From positions 38,943-102,942 of the forward strand of contig SEEM01000007.1 of assembly GCA_004144595.1 (NCBI GenBank): a DNA stretch of 64,000 nt. The letters are read 5' to 3'. The notes under the pieces are model-generated. The model was not told the DNA's origin. It saw nothing but the letters and a program-made list of their open reading frames with translations, and searched no databases. How positions within the stretch are numbered: position 1 is the stretch's first letter; each line of letters opens with the position of its first letter. This document shows positions 44,969 through 53,544 of this stretch, piece after piece. The stretch comes from Hyphomicrobiales bacterium. GTDB taxonomy: Bacteria > Pseudomonadota > Alphaproteobacteria > Rhizobiales > Beijerinckiaceae. The translations under genes and the position numbers were made by a program.

Positions 44969-45886
44969 TCAATTCCTCCGCTGGGGATCGACGAGGTCGC
45001 GCACGCCGTCGCCGAGCAGGTTGAAGCAGAATACCGCGATCATCAGCGCGAGCCCCGGAAACAGCGCGATCCACCATTCGCCGGAGACGATGAAGCTCGC
45101 GCCTTCCGCGACCATGATGCCCCATTCCGGCGTCGGCGGGCGAACGCCGAGCCCGATGAAGGACAGGCCCGCCGCGTTCAGGATCGCATAGCCCATGGTC
45201 AGCGACATCTGCACAGCCATAATCGGCATGATATTGGGCACGATCTGCGTCATCAGCAGGCGCCAGTCGGAATTGCCCGATAGCCGCGCAGCCTGAACGA
45301 AGCCGGCCTCGCGCCGCACATTCGCCTCGGCTCGGGCGACGCGGGCATAGAGCGGGAAATTGATGATCGCGGTTGCGATCACGATGTTGGTGACGCTGTT
45401 GCCGAGCGCGGCGACGATGCCCATCGCCAGCACGAAGAGCGGGAAGGCCATGATCGTATCGGCGATGCGCCCGACGATCTTGTCGACCCAGCCGCCATAG
45501 AAGCCGGCGCTGACCCCGGCGAGCCCGCCGAGCAGGAAGACCAGCGCCACGGATGCGACCGCGATAGTGAAGTCGAGCCGGGTCGCGGCGACGACGCGGC
45601 TGAAGATGTCGCGCCCGAGTTGGTCGGTGCCGAACCAGTGCGCAGCGCTCGGCGCCTGCAGCGCCGCGTCGGTGTTGCTCGCGAGCGGATCGTAGGGAAC
45701 GAGCGACGGGCCGAAGAGCGCCCCGAACACGATCAGCGCAAACAGGCCGAAGGCGAGCCCGGTGACGGGATTTTCGGCGACGATGTGTCTGGCGTGGGCC
45801 CACAGGCTGGTCGAGGGCGGCGCATCGAAACGCAGCGGCGGCACGACCTCGGCAAGAGCCCGATCGGCTTTCGTCATGTCGTTCAC
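44969..45886 (-). CDS. ABC transporter permease, DppC family
   Basis: 305-residue inner-membrane permease. GTG 45886 is the start, since GGAGGG is 6 nt upstream; ATG 45877 is a fallback. Family motifs are WFGTDQLGRDIFSRVVAATRLDF, DTIMAFPLFVLAMGIVAALG and FVQAARLSGNSDWRLLMTQIVPN. It ends with LLGDGVRDLVDPQRR. The start overlaps nothing but is 2 bp from the upstream permease stop, so the two are coupled. Confidence 0.94.
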   Translation of the reverse strand: MNDMTKADRALAEVVPPLRFDAPPSTSLWAHARHIVAENPVTGLAFGLFALIVFGALFGPSLVPYDPLASNTDAALQAPSAAHWFGTDQLGRDIFSRVVAATRLDFTIAVASVALVFLLGGLAGVSAGFYGGWVDKIVGRIADTIMAFPLFVLAMGIVAALGNSVTNIVIATAIINFPLYARVARAEANVRREAGFVQAARLSGNSDWRLLMTQIVPNIMPIMAVQMSLTMGYAILNAAGLSFIGLGVRPPTPEWGIMVAEGASFIVSGEWWIALFPGLALMIAVFCFNLLGDGVRDLVDPQRRN

Positions 45887-45888
45887 GG

Positions 45889-46902
45889 TCAGCCCTCCAG
45901 TCTCACGCGGGGGTCGATGACGCCGTAGAGCACGTCGATCATCATGTTCAGCACGACGTAGAGGATCGCCATCGTCAGCACGAAGCCCTGGATCGGCGCG
46001 AAATCCGACGCGATCAGCGCCTCGACCGCATAGGAGCCGACGCCCGGCCAGGCGAAGACCTTTTCGACCAGGACATTGGCGCCGAGCAGGAACGAGAAGA
46101 CCATTCCCAGCGTCGTGATTACCGGCAGCATGGCGTTGCGGAAGGCGTAGGTGCCGATGACCTTTCGGCTCGTCAGCCCGGCCGCCCTGGCTGTCCGGAC
46201 GAAATCGGCACCGAGCACCGCGAGCATCGAGGCCCGCGTCATGCGCGTGATCGGAGCCAGCGAGAAGATCGCGAGCGTCACCGCCGGCAGGAGCAGCTGC
46301 GAGATTGCCGCGCGGAACGTCTCGATATTGCCGGAGAGCAGGCTGTCGACCAGGAAGAGCCCGGTGAAACGCGGCGGCTCCGAGGCGAAGACGTCGAGCC
46401 GGCCCAGCGGCGCGGGGGACCAGCCGAGCTGGAAGTAGAACACGTAGACCAGAAGCAATCCGGTGAAGAACACCGGCAGCGACACGCCTGCGGTGGCAAC
46501 GACGCGGCAGAGATGGTCTATCCAGGAGCCTTGCCTCACCGCGGCAAGCACGCCGAGCGGCAGCGCGACCGCCATGGCGAGCAGCAGGCCGGCAAGGGTC
46601 AGCTCGGCCGAGGCCGGCAGCCGCGCGGCGAGATCGGCGGTGACCGGCTGGCCTGTCGTCAGAGACTGGCCGAGATCCCCCCTCACCAGTGCCCCGATAT
46701 AGGAGACGAACTGCACCGGCAGCGGCTGATCGAGCCCGAGCTTGCTGCGTATCTCCGCGATTGCCTGTGGCGTCGCGGCGGGCCCTGCGAAATAGGCGGC
46801 CGTATCGCCGGGCAGCACCCGGGTCAGCAGGAAAGTCACGATGATGACGCCGATCACCGACGGCACCGTCGTCATCAGCCGCGCGCCGATCATGCGAAGC
46901 AT
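45889..46902 (-). CDS. ABC transporter permease, DppB family
   Basis: 337-residue permease from ATG 46902 (GGAG 8 nt upstream). The N-terminal helix is TTVPSVIGVIIVTFLLTRVLPGD, with the DppB PGD loop. The EAA segment is DFVRTARAAGLTSRKVIGTYAFRNAM, and GANVLVEKVFAWPGVGSY follows. It lies 108 bp after the binding-protein gene in the biuret/triuret importer operon. Confidence 0.94.
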   Translation of the reverse strand: MLRMIGARLMTTVPSVIGVIIVTFLLTRVLPGDTAAYFAGPAATPQAIAEIRSKLGLDQPLPVQFVSYIGALVRGDLGQSLTTGQPVTADLAARLPASAELTLAGLLLAMAVALPLGVLAAVRQGSWIDHLCRVVATAGVSLPVFFTGLLLVYVFYFQLGWSPAPLGRLDVFASEPPRFTGLFLVDSLLSGNIETFRAAISQLLLPAVTLAIFSLAPITRMTRASMLAVLGADFVRTARAAGLTSRKVIGTYAFRNAMLPVITTLGMVFSFLLGANVLVEKVFAWPGVGSYAVEALIASDFAPIQGFVLTMAILYVVLNMMIDVLYGVIDPRVRLEG

Positions 46903-47010
46903 GGAGGACACTCCGTTGCAACAAGGTTCCGCACCCATTCCCGGGCGACGCGCCGCGCGCCGGGGAATGGGTATCGAGAGGCGCCCGGCTTTCGGCCGGA
47001 CGCGGCGAGG

Positions 47011-48597
47011 CTATGCCTTGGTCAGGTAGCGGAAGTCCGGCTCGCGGCAGGGCTGGAACTGATATCCGCCGATCGACTTCTGCAGGGCGACGTCGTGCGT
47101 CGGCTGGTTGATTGGCACCATCGGCACCTCGCTCTCCACCAGCTTGATGAAATCGATGACGTTGGCGTCGTAGGAAGCCTTGTCGGGCGCGAAGCGGGCG
47201 GCATCGACGAGCTTGTCCAGCGCCGGGTTCTGGTAGGCGGCGATGTTGAAGATCGAGTTGTTGCCGTGCATCGTCCAGAACAGATAGTAGTCGGGATAGT
47301 CGAGCCAGCCGGCAAAACGGTTCAACACCATCGGGTTGGTTTTCTTGGCGATCTCGGTGCGGAAATTCGCACCCGGAACTTTGTTGATCTCGACCGTGAT
47401 CCCGATCGTCGCCAGCGCTTCTTTGATCAGCACCGCCATCGGCTCCGCCACGGTCGCGTTGCCCGCGTCGAAATAGAGCGTGGTCGCGAACGGACCGCCG
47501 GCCGCATCGACCAGCGCCTTCGCCTTGGCCGTGTCGGGCGTATAGGGGAAGGGCTGCGGCCAGGCGACCTTCGGTGCCGTGCCGCCCGCCATCGAGACGC
47601 CGCGGCCGAACAGCGCCGCCTGCATGATCTTCTCGTAGGGCATCACCCAGGCGACCGCCTGACGCAGGCGCACGTCCTTGAACGGCCCCACCTGCGTGTT
47701 GAGATAGCAGCCCCAGACGCCGTTCGGGATCGGCACGCCGACGACGTTGATCTTCCCGGCGTCGAGCAGGTCCTTGAAGTCTTTCGGCGGCAGGCCGTAG
47801 GAGACATCGGCATCCCCGCGTTCGATAAGCGCGCGTCGCGTCGAGGGCGAAGCGATGTCACGCGCAATGATGCGACGCAGCTGCGGCAGCTTCCCGCACG
47901 CCCAATCGTCGTTGCGGACGTAGATCGTCTCCACGCCCGGCTTCCAGCTCTCGACCTTGTAGGCGCCGGAACCTGCGACGTTGTTCTTCAGCCATTCCTT
48001 GGCATGCGGATCACCGGCGGAATTCTTGATGGCGAGTTCGGAGTCGAAGACGAAGGGAATGGTCACTGCCAGGTTCGGCAGTGTCATCTTGTCCTTGCGC
48101 ACGAAGTCGACGCGGAACGTCTTGTCGTCGACGACAACGAACTGTTCGGGCTTCTCCAGCGAACCGGCATTCATCTGCGTGGTCGCAAAGCCGCCGATCG
48201 TGCAGGCGCGATCAAGCGACCACTTCACGTCCTTGGCGGTAACCGGGCGGCCTGAATGGAACTTGGCGTCGCGCAGCTTGAAGGTGCAGCTCATGCCGTC
48301 GGAGGCGACTTGCCAGCTTTCGGCCAGTTCCCCCTCCAGCTCGCCCATGCTGACGGTGTTGCCGCCACCGCCGGGGATCGGCACCGGCTTGAACCGCAGC
48401 AGTCGGTCATAACAGTTCAGCGCGACGCCGTTGACAGGCTGCGACGAGCCGATGCCCTGCATGTCGAGACTGTTGGGCCCGTATTCCTGGACGAGCAGCA
48501 GCGTCTCGGCCCGGCTTGCAGTCTGCGCTTGCGCTTGGGTTCGCGCCACGAACGGCGCTGCGAGGCCAGCGACAATGGCGGTACGGCGTGTGAGCAT
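47011..48597 (-). CDS. ABC transporter substrate-binding protein, family 5, of the biuret/triuret cluster
   Basis: 528-residue periplasmic receptor with a double-Arg signal peptide (LTRRTAIVAGLAAPFVARTQAQA), so export by Tat or Sec is possible. Family-5 motifs include YDRLLRFKPVPIPG, KFHSGRPVTAKDVKWSLDRA and QAVAWVMPYEKIM. It is the first gene of an operon with two permeases, a dual ATPase, atzH and the GntR regulator. The natural ligand may be biuret, triuret or a related oligo-urea, but binding cannot be read from the sequence. Confidence 0.92.
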   Translation of the reverse strand: MLTRRTAIVAGLAAPFVARTQAQAQTASRAETLLLVQEYGPNSLDMQGIGSSQPVNGVALNCYDRLLRFKPVPIPGGGGNTVSMGELEGELAESWQVASDGMSCTFKLRDAKFHSGRPVTAKDVKWSLDRACTIGGFATTQMNAGSLEKPEQFVVVDDKTFRVDFVRKDKMTLPNLAVTIPFVFDSELAIKNSAGDPHAKEWLKNNVAGSGAYKVESWKPGVETIYVRNDDWACGKLPQLRRIIARDIASPSTRRALIERGDADVSYGLPPKDFKDLLDAGKINVVGVPIPNGVWGCYLNTQVGPFKDVRLRQAVAWVMPYEKIMQAALFGRGVSMAGGTAPKVAWPQPFPYTPDTAKAKALVDAAGGPFATTLYFDAGNATVAEPMAVLIKEALATIGITVEINKVPGANFRTEIAKKTNPMVLNRFAGWLDYPDYYLFWTMHGNNSIFNIAAYQNPALDKLVDAARFAPDKASYDANVIDFIKLVESEVPMVPINQPTHDVALQKSIGGYQFQPCREPDFRYLTKA

Positions 48598-48793
48598 CAG
48601 CTTGATATCCCCGGTTTTGCCAATCGGATGTCGCGAAACTCAGGCTGATCGAAATCCCTTCGAGGCCAGACGAGCCTGGGAGTTCCGGACAATGTGCGAG
48701 CAGCGCGCATGCCTTGCTCGAAGCACGTACCGTGCCAGCAATCATCCATCTGATTTTACGAGGGAATTTAAGTTGAAAGCGCGCGAGCGAGCG

Positions 48794-48809
48794 TTCTTGC
48801 ATGCAAGAA
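48794..48809. promoter_or_regulatory. TTCTTGCATGCAAGAA operator candidate upstream of the importer operon
   Basis: A perfect 16-bp palindrome 197 bp upstream of the binding-protein gene on its promoter side. Its central 10 bp are identical to the palindrome in the biuH-atzF gap. The 48598-48838 gap holds no gene. I saw no certain -35/-10 pair here. Confidence 0.65.
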
Positions 48810-48838
48810 GCAGGAGTCTGCCCACAAAAAAGGCTCGG

Positions 48839-49540
48839 TCAAATATGGCGCCGATTTAGGCTGTCCAACGCGACCTGGACGCCGATTTCAGCCGAATCGA
48901 GGACCTCGACGGACCAGGCAGGCGGCGCACCCAACCGCGCTGCAAAGCCCGGGAGATTGGTGCTCCAGACCACGACCGTATCGAGCGACGATCGGGTCGC
49001 CAGATCGTCGATCCGCGCAAGAAGCTCGTCGGGGTCGAATCGAGCGGCATCGAGATTATGGACGATGCCGAGCCAGCTCTGAGCCGCGACATCGACCCCT
49101 TCCGACCGGAAGCGCTGCGAGACCTCCGCAGCTTCCGATTCATCGCCCTGCGTGATGAAGCCGATTCGTTCCCCGCCCCTTTTTGCGAGAAGCTCCAGGG
49201 TTGCGATAGCCGTGGTGACCGCCGCAATTCCGGTCCGATGCTCGATGCGCTGGCAAAGCTCGCGGTCGGGGGCAAAGCCAAGGATCGCTCCCCGCGTCGC
49301 ATTCCAGCACATCACGTCGACGCCGGCATCGGCGAGAAGAGCGGCCGCGGCATCGAAGGTTTCCAGCCGGTACCGGGGACATGCGTCACCCTCGACGATC
49401 CCGCCATAAGGCACGCGCGCGACACAGAGATCGATATCCGGGTGCGTCGCCAGCATCCGCGTCGCCACGCGCTCCACGACGCGATTCGACGATGGAACGA
49501 TCATGCCGATGGCGCGGCGCTTGTGTTCTCGCTGGGACAT
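48839..49540 (-). CDS. Asp/Glu racemase-fold protein (maleate isomerase/arylmalonate decarboxylase-like)
   Basis: 233-residue protein of the aspartate/glutamate racemase superfamily from ATG 49540. The N-terminal RAIGMIVPSSNRVVE and first active-site Cys in VDVMCWNATRG match maleate isomerase/AMDase-like proteins. TGIAAVTTAIATLELL and RIGFITQG follow. The second Cys, normally in an SCTNL-type motif, is replaced by Ser-Thr in VVVWSTNLPG. With one catalytic Cys the reaction is more likely isomerase/decarboxylase-like than two-base racemisation. It stands alone upstream of the importer operon. Its role there is unknown. Confidence 0.75.
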   Translation of the reverse strand: MSQREHKRRAIGMIVPSSNRVVERVATRMLATHPDIDLCVARVPYGGIVEGDACPRYRLETFDAAAALLADAGVDVMCWNATRGAILGFAPDRELCQRIEHRTGIAAVTTAIATLELLAKRGGERIGFITQGDESEAAEVSQRFRSEGVDVAAQSWLGIVHNLDAARFDPDELLARIDDLATRSSLDTVVVWSTNLPGFAARLGAPPAWSVEVLDSAEIGVQVALDSLNRRHI

Positions 49541-49979
49541 CTGCTCGCGTGTCGAAGGATGGGTCGTCGAGGGACAATAAGCAGGCAAGGCAGCAGGTTG
49601 CCAGTCGTGTCGGTCGCGGGAATCGCCCATTCGCGAGGCGGTGGCTCAGCTTGCGCGGTTATCTGTGCGCTCAGCAGAAAATAGCGGTCACATGTCCGTG
49701 AATCGCCGATTGGCGATCCAGGGCTCTCCAGGAGCGCTTTGCGTGCCAGAACTTGAGAAACGCGCCGAAATCGACGAGTTTTTCGGACATATCGCCGGTC
49801 TGCGCGGCTGATGACGAAATGTGATCGGCCGATCAAGCCCATTGGCGGCGTGCCGCGTCTGAGTTTCAATCCATTCCAATTCAAAATGGTCCGGCGCGCC
49901 ATGCGGGCAAGCCGGAGCTTCCGGCGAGGCGCGTGGGCTCTCTCGCCGTGCTGATTGAACCGAACCGGGAGGGTTGACG
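49541..49979. other. divergent intergenic region with one palindrome
   Basis: This 439-bp gap between the racemase-fold gene (minus) and the molybdenum hydroxylase operon (plus) has no credible gene in any frame. It contains the perfect palindrome TGATCGGCCGATCA (49822-49835), a possible operator. The GGGAGGG ribosome site of the next gene is at its right end (49967-49973). Confidence 0.5.
49822..49835. promoter_or_regulatory. 14-bp palindrome, possible operator of the Mo-hydroxylase/sox operon
   Basis: TGATCGGCCGATCA is a perfect dyad about 145 bp upstream of the operon start. Nothing identifies the binding protein, and no regulator gene is adjacent. Confidence 0.35.
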
Positions 49980-50447
49980 GTGACGAAGCTGAATGTGAAC
50001 GGCCGGGCGCTAGACGTCACGGTCGACGGGGATACGCCTCTCCTTTGGGTCATTCGCGAACAGATCGGTCTGACAGGCACGAAATACGGTTGCGGCGTCG
50101 CCCAGTGCGGTGCCTGCACCGTGCATATCGACGGCGTCGCCACGCGCTCCTGCGCGCTGCCCGTCAGCGCGGTGACGGAAGACCAGAAGATCGTCACCAT
50201 CGAGGGGCTTTCGCCGGACGGCAAGCACCCGATTCAGCAGGCCTGGATCAAGCATGACGTGCCACAATGCGGCTTTTGCCAGAGCGGCATGATCATGACG
50301 GCGGCAGCGCTGCTGCAGGCCAATCCGAAGCCGACCGAGGCGGATATCGCCAGCGAGATGACCAATATCTGTCGCTGCGGCACCTATGTCCGCGTCAAGG
50401 CCGCGATTCTGGATGTGGCCGCCGGCGGCCAGCTGAACCGCGGTTGA
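49980..50447 (+). CDS. [2Fe-2S] subunit of a xanthine oxidase-family Mo hydroxylase (IorA-like)
   Basis: Small electron-transfer subunit of 155 residues. The N-terminal plant-type ferredoxin cluster is GTKYGCGVAQCGACTVHIDG with a further Cys in TRSCALP. The second helical [2Fe-2S] domain has CGFCQSGM and CRCGTY. Isoquinoline 1-oxidoreductase alpha subunits have this arrangement. GTG 49980 is chosen because GGGAGGG ends 6 nt before it; TTG 49974 would touch the ribosome site. It has no export signal, so it is probably carried out with the Tat-exported partner. Confidence 0.92.
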   Translation: MTKLNVNGRALDVTVDGDTPLLWVIREQIGLTGTKYGCGVAQCGACTVHIDGVATRSCALPVSAVTEDQKIVTIEGLSPDGKHPIQQAWIKHDVPQCGFCQSGMIMTAAALLQANPKPTEADIASEMTNICRCGTYVRVKAAILDVAAGGQLNRG

Positions 50448-50461
50448 GGGAGGAAGCGATC

Positions 50462-52645
50462 ATGACCGTTTCGACGCAATCGCCCGGCTTTCGCCCCTCG
50501 CGCCGGCATATCCTCGCAGGCTCGGCGGCCGCCGCCGGCGCCTTCAGCTTCGGCTTTTCGATCCCGGCCCTGGCGCAGCAGGCCGGAGTTCCAGAGATCA
50601 ACGCCTGGGTCGTCGTCCATCCCGACGACAAGGTGGTGATCCGCATCGCACGCTCGGAAATGGGGCAGGGCACCTTGACCGGTCTCGCCCAACTCGTCGC
50701 CGAGGAACTGAACTGCGACTGGGCCAAGGTCACGACAGAGTATCCGACGCCGGGCCAGAACGTCGCGCGCAACCGGGTCTGGGGCAATTTCTCGACCGGC
50801 GGCAGCCGCGGCATCCGCGAGTCCCATGAGTACGTCCGCAAGGGCGGCGCGGCGGCACGCATGATGCTGATCCAGGCGGCGGCGAACGAATGGAAGGTGC
50901 CGGCTGCCGAATGCAGCGCCGAGAAGAGCGTGATCACGCACAAGGCGTCCGGCCGCTCCGTCCGCTACGGCGAGGTCGCTGCCGCAGCCGCGAAGCTCGA
51001 AGCGCCCAAGGATGTCCCGCTCAAGGACCCCAAGGATTGGACGATCGCCGGCAAGGCACTGCCGCGGCTCGACACGGCCGACAAGACCAATGGCAAGAAG
51101 ATCTACGGCATGGATTTCAAGCTGCCGGGAATGCTCAATGCCGCGATCAAGGATTGTCCCGTCTTCGGCGGCAAGGTGAAGAGCTTCGACGCCGCGAAGG
51201 TCAAGGGGATGCCGGGCGTCAAGCACGTACTGCCTGTCGGCGACAGCGCCGTTACGGTGGTGGCCGAGACCTGGTGGCAGGCCAAGGTTGCTCTCGACGC
51301 TCTGCCGATCGAATGGGACGAGGGGCCGCATGCGCAGGTTTCGAGCGAAAGCATCGCCGCCTGGCTGAAGGAAGGGCTCGATGCGCCGGAAGCCGTGGTC
51401 GGCAACCAGAATGGCGACGCCAAGGCGGCATTGGCCGGCGCGGCGCGCGTCTATGAGGCGACCTACAGCTACCCCTTCCAGAACCATGCCTGCATGGAGA
51501 CCATGAACGCGACGGCGCTCTACACGCCGGAAAAATGCGAGGTCTGGACACCCACGCAGAACGGCGAGGCGGCCCTGGCCGCCACGGCGGAAGCCTCGGG
51601 CCTGCCGCTGGCCAAATGCGAGGCCTACAAGATCGACCTCGGCGGCGGCTTCGGCCGGCGCGGTGCGGTGCATGACTGGGTCCGGCAGGTCGTCGAGATC
51701 GCCAAGCAGATTCCTGGCACGCCGGTGAAGCTGATCTGGTCACGTGAGGAGGATATGCTGCACGGGCGCTTCCACCCGATCACCCAGTGCAAGATGAAGG
51801 CGGCGCTCGACAAGGACGGCAATGTCACCGGGCTGCACATGCGCATTTCCGGCCAGTCGATCGTCGCGGGCATCTTCCCGCAGAATATCCAGAACGGGCG
51901 TGATCCGGCCGTCTTCCAGGGCCTGAACGCCCCGGGTCCCGAAGCCTCGATCGGCTATGGCTTCCCGAACCTGCTGATCGACCACGCGATGCGTAACCCG
52001 CATGTGCCGCCGGGCTTCTGGCGCGGGGTCAATCTCAACCAGAACACCGTCTATCTCGAGAGCTTCATCGACGAGATCGCGCATGAGACGGGCAAGGACC
52101 CGCTCGAATTCCGCCGCTCGCTGATGAAGAACCACCCCAAGCACCTCGCCGTGCTGAACGCGGCGGCGGAGCACGCCGGCTGGGGCAAGCCGCTGCCGAA
52201 AGGAGTGTTCCGCGGCATCTGCCAGACCATGGGCTTCGGTTCCTATGTCGCGGCAGTGGCGGAAGTGTCGGTCGCGGACGACGGCAAGCTCACCATCCAC
52301 CGCATCGTCGCGGCGACTGATCCCGGCCACGCCGTCAACCCCGCGCAGATCGAGCGTCAGGTCGAGGGCTCCTTTGTCTACGGTCTCTCGGCTGCGCTTT
52401 ATGGAGAGATCACGATCAAGGGCGGGCGCGTCGAGCAGGAGAACTTCGACACCTACGAGGTTATGCGCCTCGAGGCGATGCCGAAGGTCGAGACGGTGAT
52501 CGTGCCGTCCGGCGGCTTCTGGGGGGGCGTCGGAGAGCCGACCATCGCGGTTGCCGCGCCCGCCGTGTTGAACGCGATTTTCGCGGCGACCGGCAAGCGC
52601 GTCCGCTCGCTGCCGCTTAAGAATGCCGACCTCAAAAAGGCATAA
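50462..52645 (+). CDS. molybdopterin subunit of a xanthine oxidase-family hydroxylase (IorB-like), Tat-exported
   Basis: 727-residue catalytic subunit of the isoquinoline 1-oxidoreductase beta type. A Tat signal peptide with the double Arg in PSRRHILAGSAAAAG is followed by a hydrophobic stretch and ALAQQ cut site. The cofactor core includes MGQGTLTGLAQLVAEEL, GGGFGRRGAVHDW, and the C-terminal GGVGEPTIAVAAPAV with the catalytic-type Glu. Such enzymes hydroxylate N-heterocycles or oxidise aldehydes in the periplasm and pass electrons to cytochromes. The last 23 bp overlap soxX, so the enzyme and Sox genes are translationally linked. The substrate is unknown. Confidence 0.9.
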   Translation: MTVSTQSPGFRPSRRHILAGSAAAAGAFSFGFSIPALAQQAGVPEINAWVVVHPDDKVVIRIARSEMGQGTLTGLAQLVAEELNCDWAKVTTEYPTPGQNVARNRVWGNFSTGGSRGIRESHEYVRKGGAAARMMLIQAAANEWKVPAAECSAEKSVITHKASGRSVRYGEVAAAAAKLEAPKDVPLKDPKDWTIAGKALPRLDTADKTNGKKIYGMDFKLPGMLNAAIKDCPVFGGKVKSFDAAKVKGMPGVKHVLPVGDSAVTVVAETWWQAKVALDALPIEWDEGPHAQVSSESIAAWLKEGLDAPEAVVGNQNGDAKAALAGAARVYEATYSYPFQNHACMETMNATALYTPEKCEVWTPTQNGEAALAATAEASGLPLAKCEAYKIDLGGGFGRRGAVHDWVRQVVEIAKQIPGTPVKLIWSREEDMLHGRFHPITQCKMKAALDKDGNVTGLHMRISGQSIVAGIFPQNIQNGRDPAVFQGLNAPGPEASIGYGFPNLLIDHAMRNPHVPPGFWRGVNLNQNTVYLESFIDEIAHETGKDPLEFRRSLMKNHPKHLAVLNAAAEHAGWGKPLPKGVFRGICQTMGFGSYVAAVAEVSVADDGKLTIHRIVAATDPGHAVNPAQIERQVEGSFVYGLSAALYGEITIKGGRVEQENFDTYEVMRLEAMPKVETVIVPSGGFWGGVGEPTIAVAAPAVLNAIFAATGKRVRSLPLKNADLKKA

Positions 52646-53087
52646 GCGTTTTGCGGGAAGGGCGGGGACGGTCGTCTTCGTCCTGTTCGCAATGCAGGCC
52701 GGCGCTCTTGAGCCCTTCCGTGTCGTCGATGACACGATTCCCGTCCCGCTCGGCGGGAGGATCGGCGACGCGGCGCGGGGCGCGGCGCTCGTACGGGATC
52801 GCGAGCGCGGCAACTGTCTGATCTGCCATCATGGCGACGATCCGGCCGAACCCTTCCAGGGTTCGATCGGACCGCCGCTGAGAGGCGTGGGAGCGAGACT
52901 GGCCGCCGGGCAGATACGCTTGCGGCTGGTCGACATGTCGCGGCTGAATAGGGAGACGGTGATGCCGCCCTATTTCCGCATCGACAATATGCGAGACGTG
53001 GCGCCGGCCTATCGGGACCAGCCCGCGCTCTCGGCACAGGAGATTGAGGATGTCGTTTCCTATCTCGCCTCACTCAAGACGGAGTGA
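52623..53087 (+). CDS. soxX: sulfur-oxidation cytochrome c SoxX
   Basis: 154-residue monoheme cytochrome c. A signal peptide (GTVVFVLFAMQAGALE) is followed by the CLICH heme motif (residues 65-69) and an axial Met in ETVMPPYFRI (114), as in SoxX. SoxX pairs with SoxA to attach sulfur substrates to the SoxY carrier. The start lies inside the Mo-hydroxylase gene, and soxY starts one base after its stop. No lone cytochrome family fits better, because soxY, soxZ and soxA follow. Confidence 0.9.
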   Translation: MPTSKRHKRFAGRAGTVVFVLFAMQAGALEPFRVVDDTIPVPLGGRIGDAARGAALVRDRERGNCLICHHGDDPAEPFQGSIGPPLRGVGARLAAGQIRLRLVDMSRLNRETVMPPYFRIDNMRDVAPAYRDQPALSAQEIEDVVSYLASLKTE

Positions 53088-53088
53088 A

Positions 53089-53541
53089 ATGCCCAGCCGC
53101 AGGGATATGGTCGCTCTGGCTGCGGCAGGGCTGGCGCTCGGTGCCTTTCCCGTGCCGGCCGGTGCGGCAGAGAGCGAGTCGCTGGAGGAGCTCGTGCGGC
53201 GCGTCACGGATGGGGCGGCGCCGGTCGAGACAGGCGTCAGACTCGACATTCCCGCACTGGTCGAGAACGGCAACTCGGTCGACGTGCATATCGCCGTCGA
53301 CAGCCCGATGACCGAGGCTGCATATGTGCGCTGGATCCATCTGATCGCCGACAGGAACCCGTTCCCGGACATGGCCCGCATCCATTTGTCGCCGCGCTCA
53401 GGCCTGGCGGAGGTCGCGACGACATTGCGTCTCGCGCAGTCGCAGACGGTGGCTGCCATCGTCGCCCATAGCGATGGACGCTACGCCATCGCCAAGGCGC
53501 CGGTGGTGGTGACGCTGAGCGCCTGCATCGACGGAGGTTGA
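53089..53541 (+). CDS. soxY: SoxY-like sulfur carrier with altered arm (SACIDGG)
   Basis: 150-residue periplasmic carrier. The signal contains a double Arg (MPSRRDMVALAAAGLALGAFP, then PAGAAE), suitable for Tat. The immunoglobulin-like core (IPALVENGNSVDVHIAVDSPM, ATTLRLAQSQTVAAI) is SoxY. The C-terminal arm ends ACIDGG with Cys146, whereas canonical SoxY ends in GGCGG. It resembles the 'AACIE-arm' SoxY relatives known in databases. The cysteine is kept, so substrate attachment remains possible, but the partner set may differ. Confidence 0.88.
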   Translation: MPSRRDMVALAAAGLALGAFPVPAGAAESESLEELVRRVTDGAAPVETGVRLDIPALVENGNSVDVHIAVDSPMTEAAYVRWIHLIADRNPFPDMARIHLSPRSGLAEVATTLRLAQSQTVAAIVAHSDGRYAIAKAPVVVTLSACIDGG

Positions 53542-53544
53542 GTC

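Noticed and set aside
42783..45191. An 802-aa plus-strand frame
   Set aside because: It is antisense to AtzH and the fused ABC ATPase, which carry Walker and signature motifs on the minus strand.
46513..48255. A 580-aa plus-strand frame
   Set aside because: It is a shadow of the DppB-like permease and family-5 receptor on the minus strand and shows no protein-family motifs.
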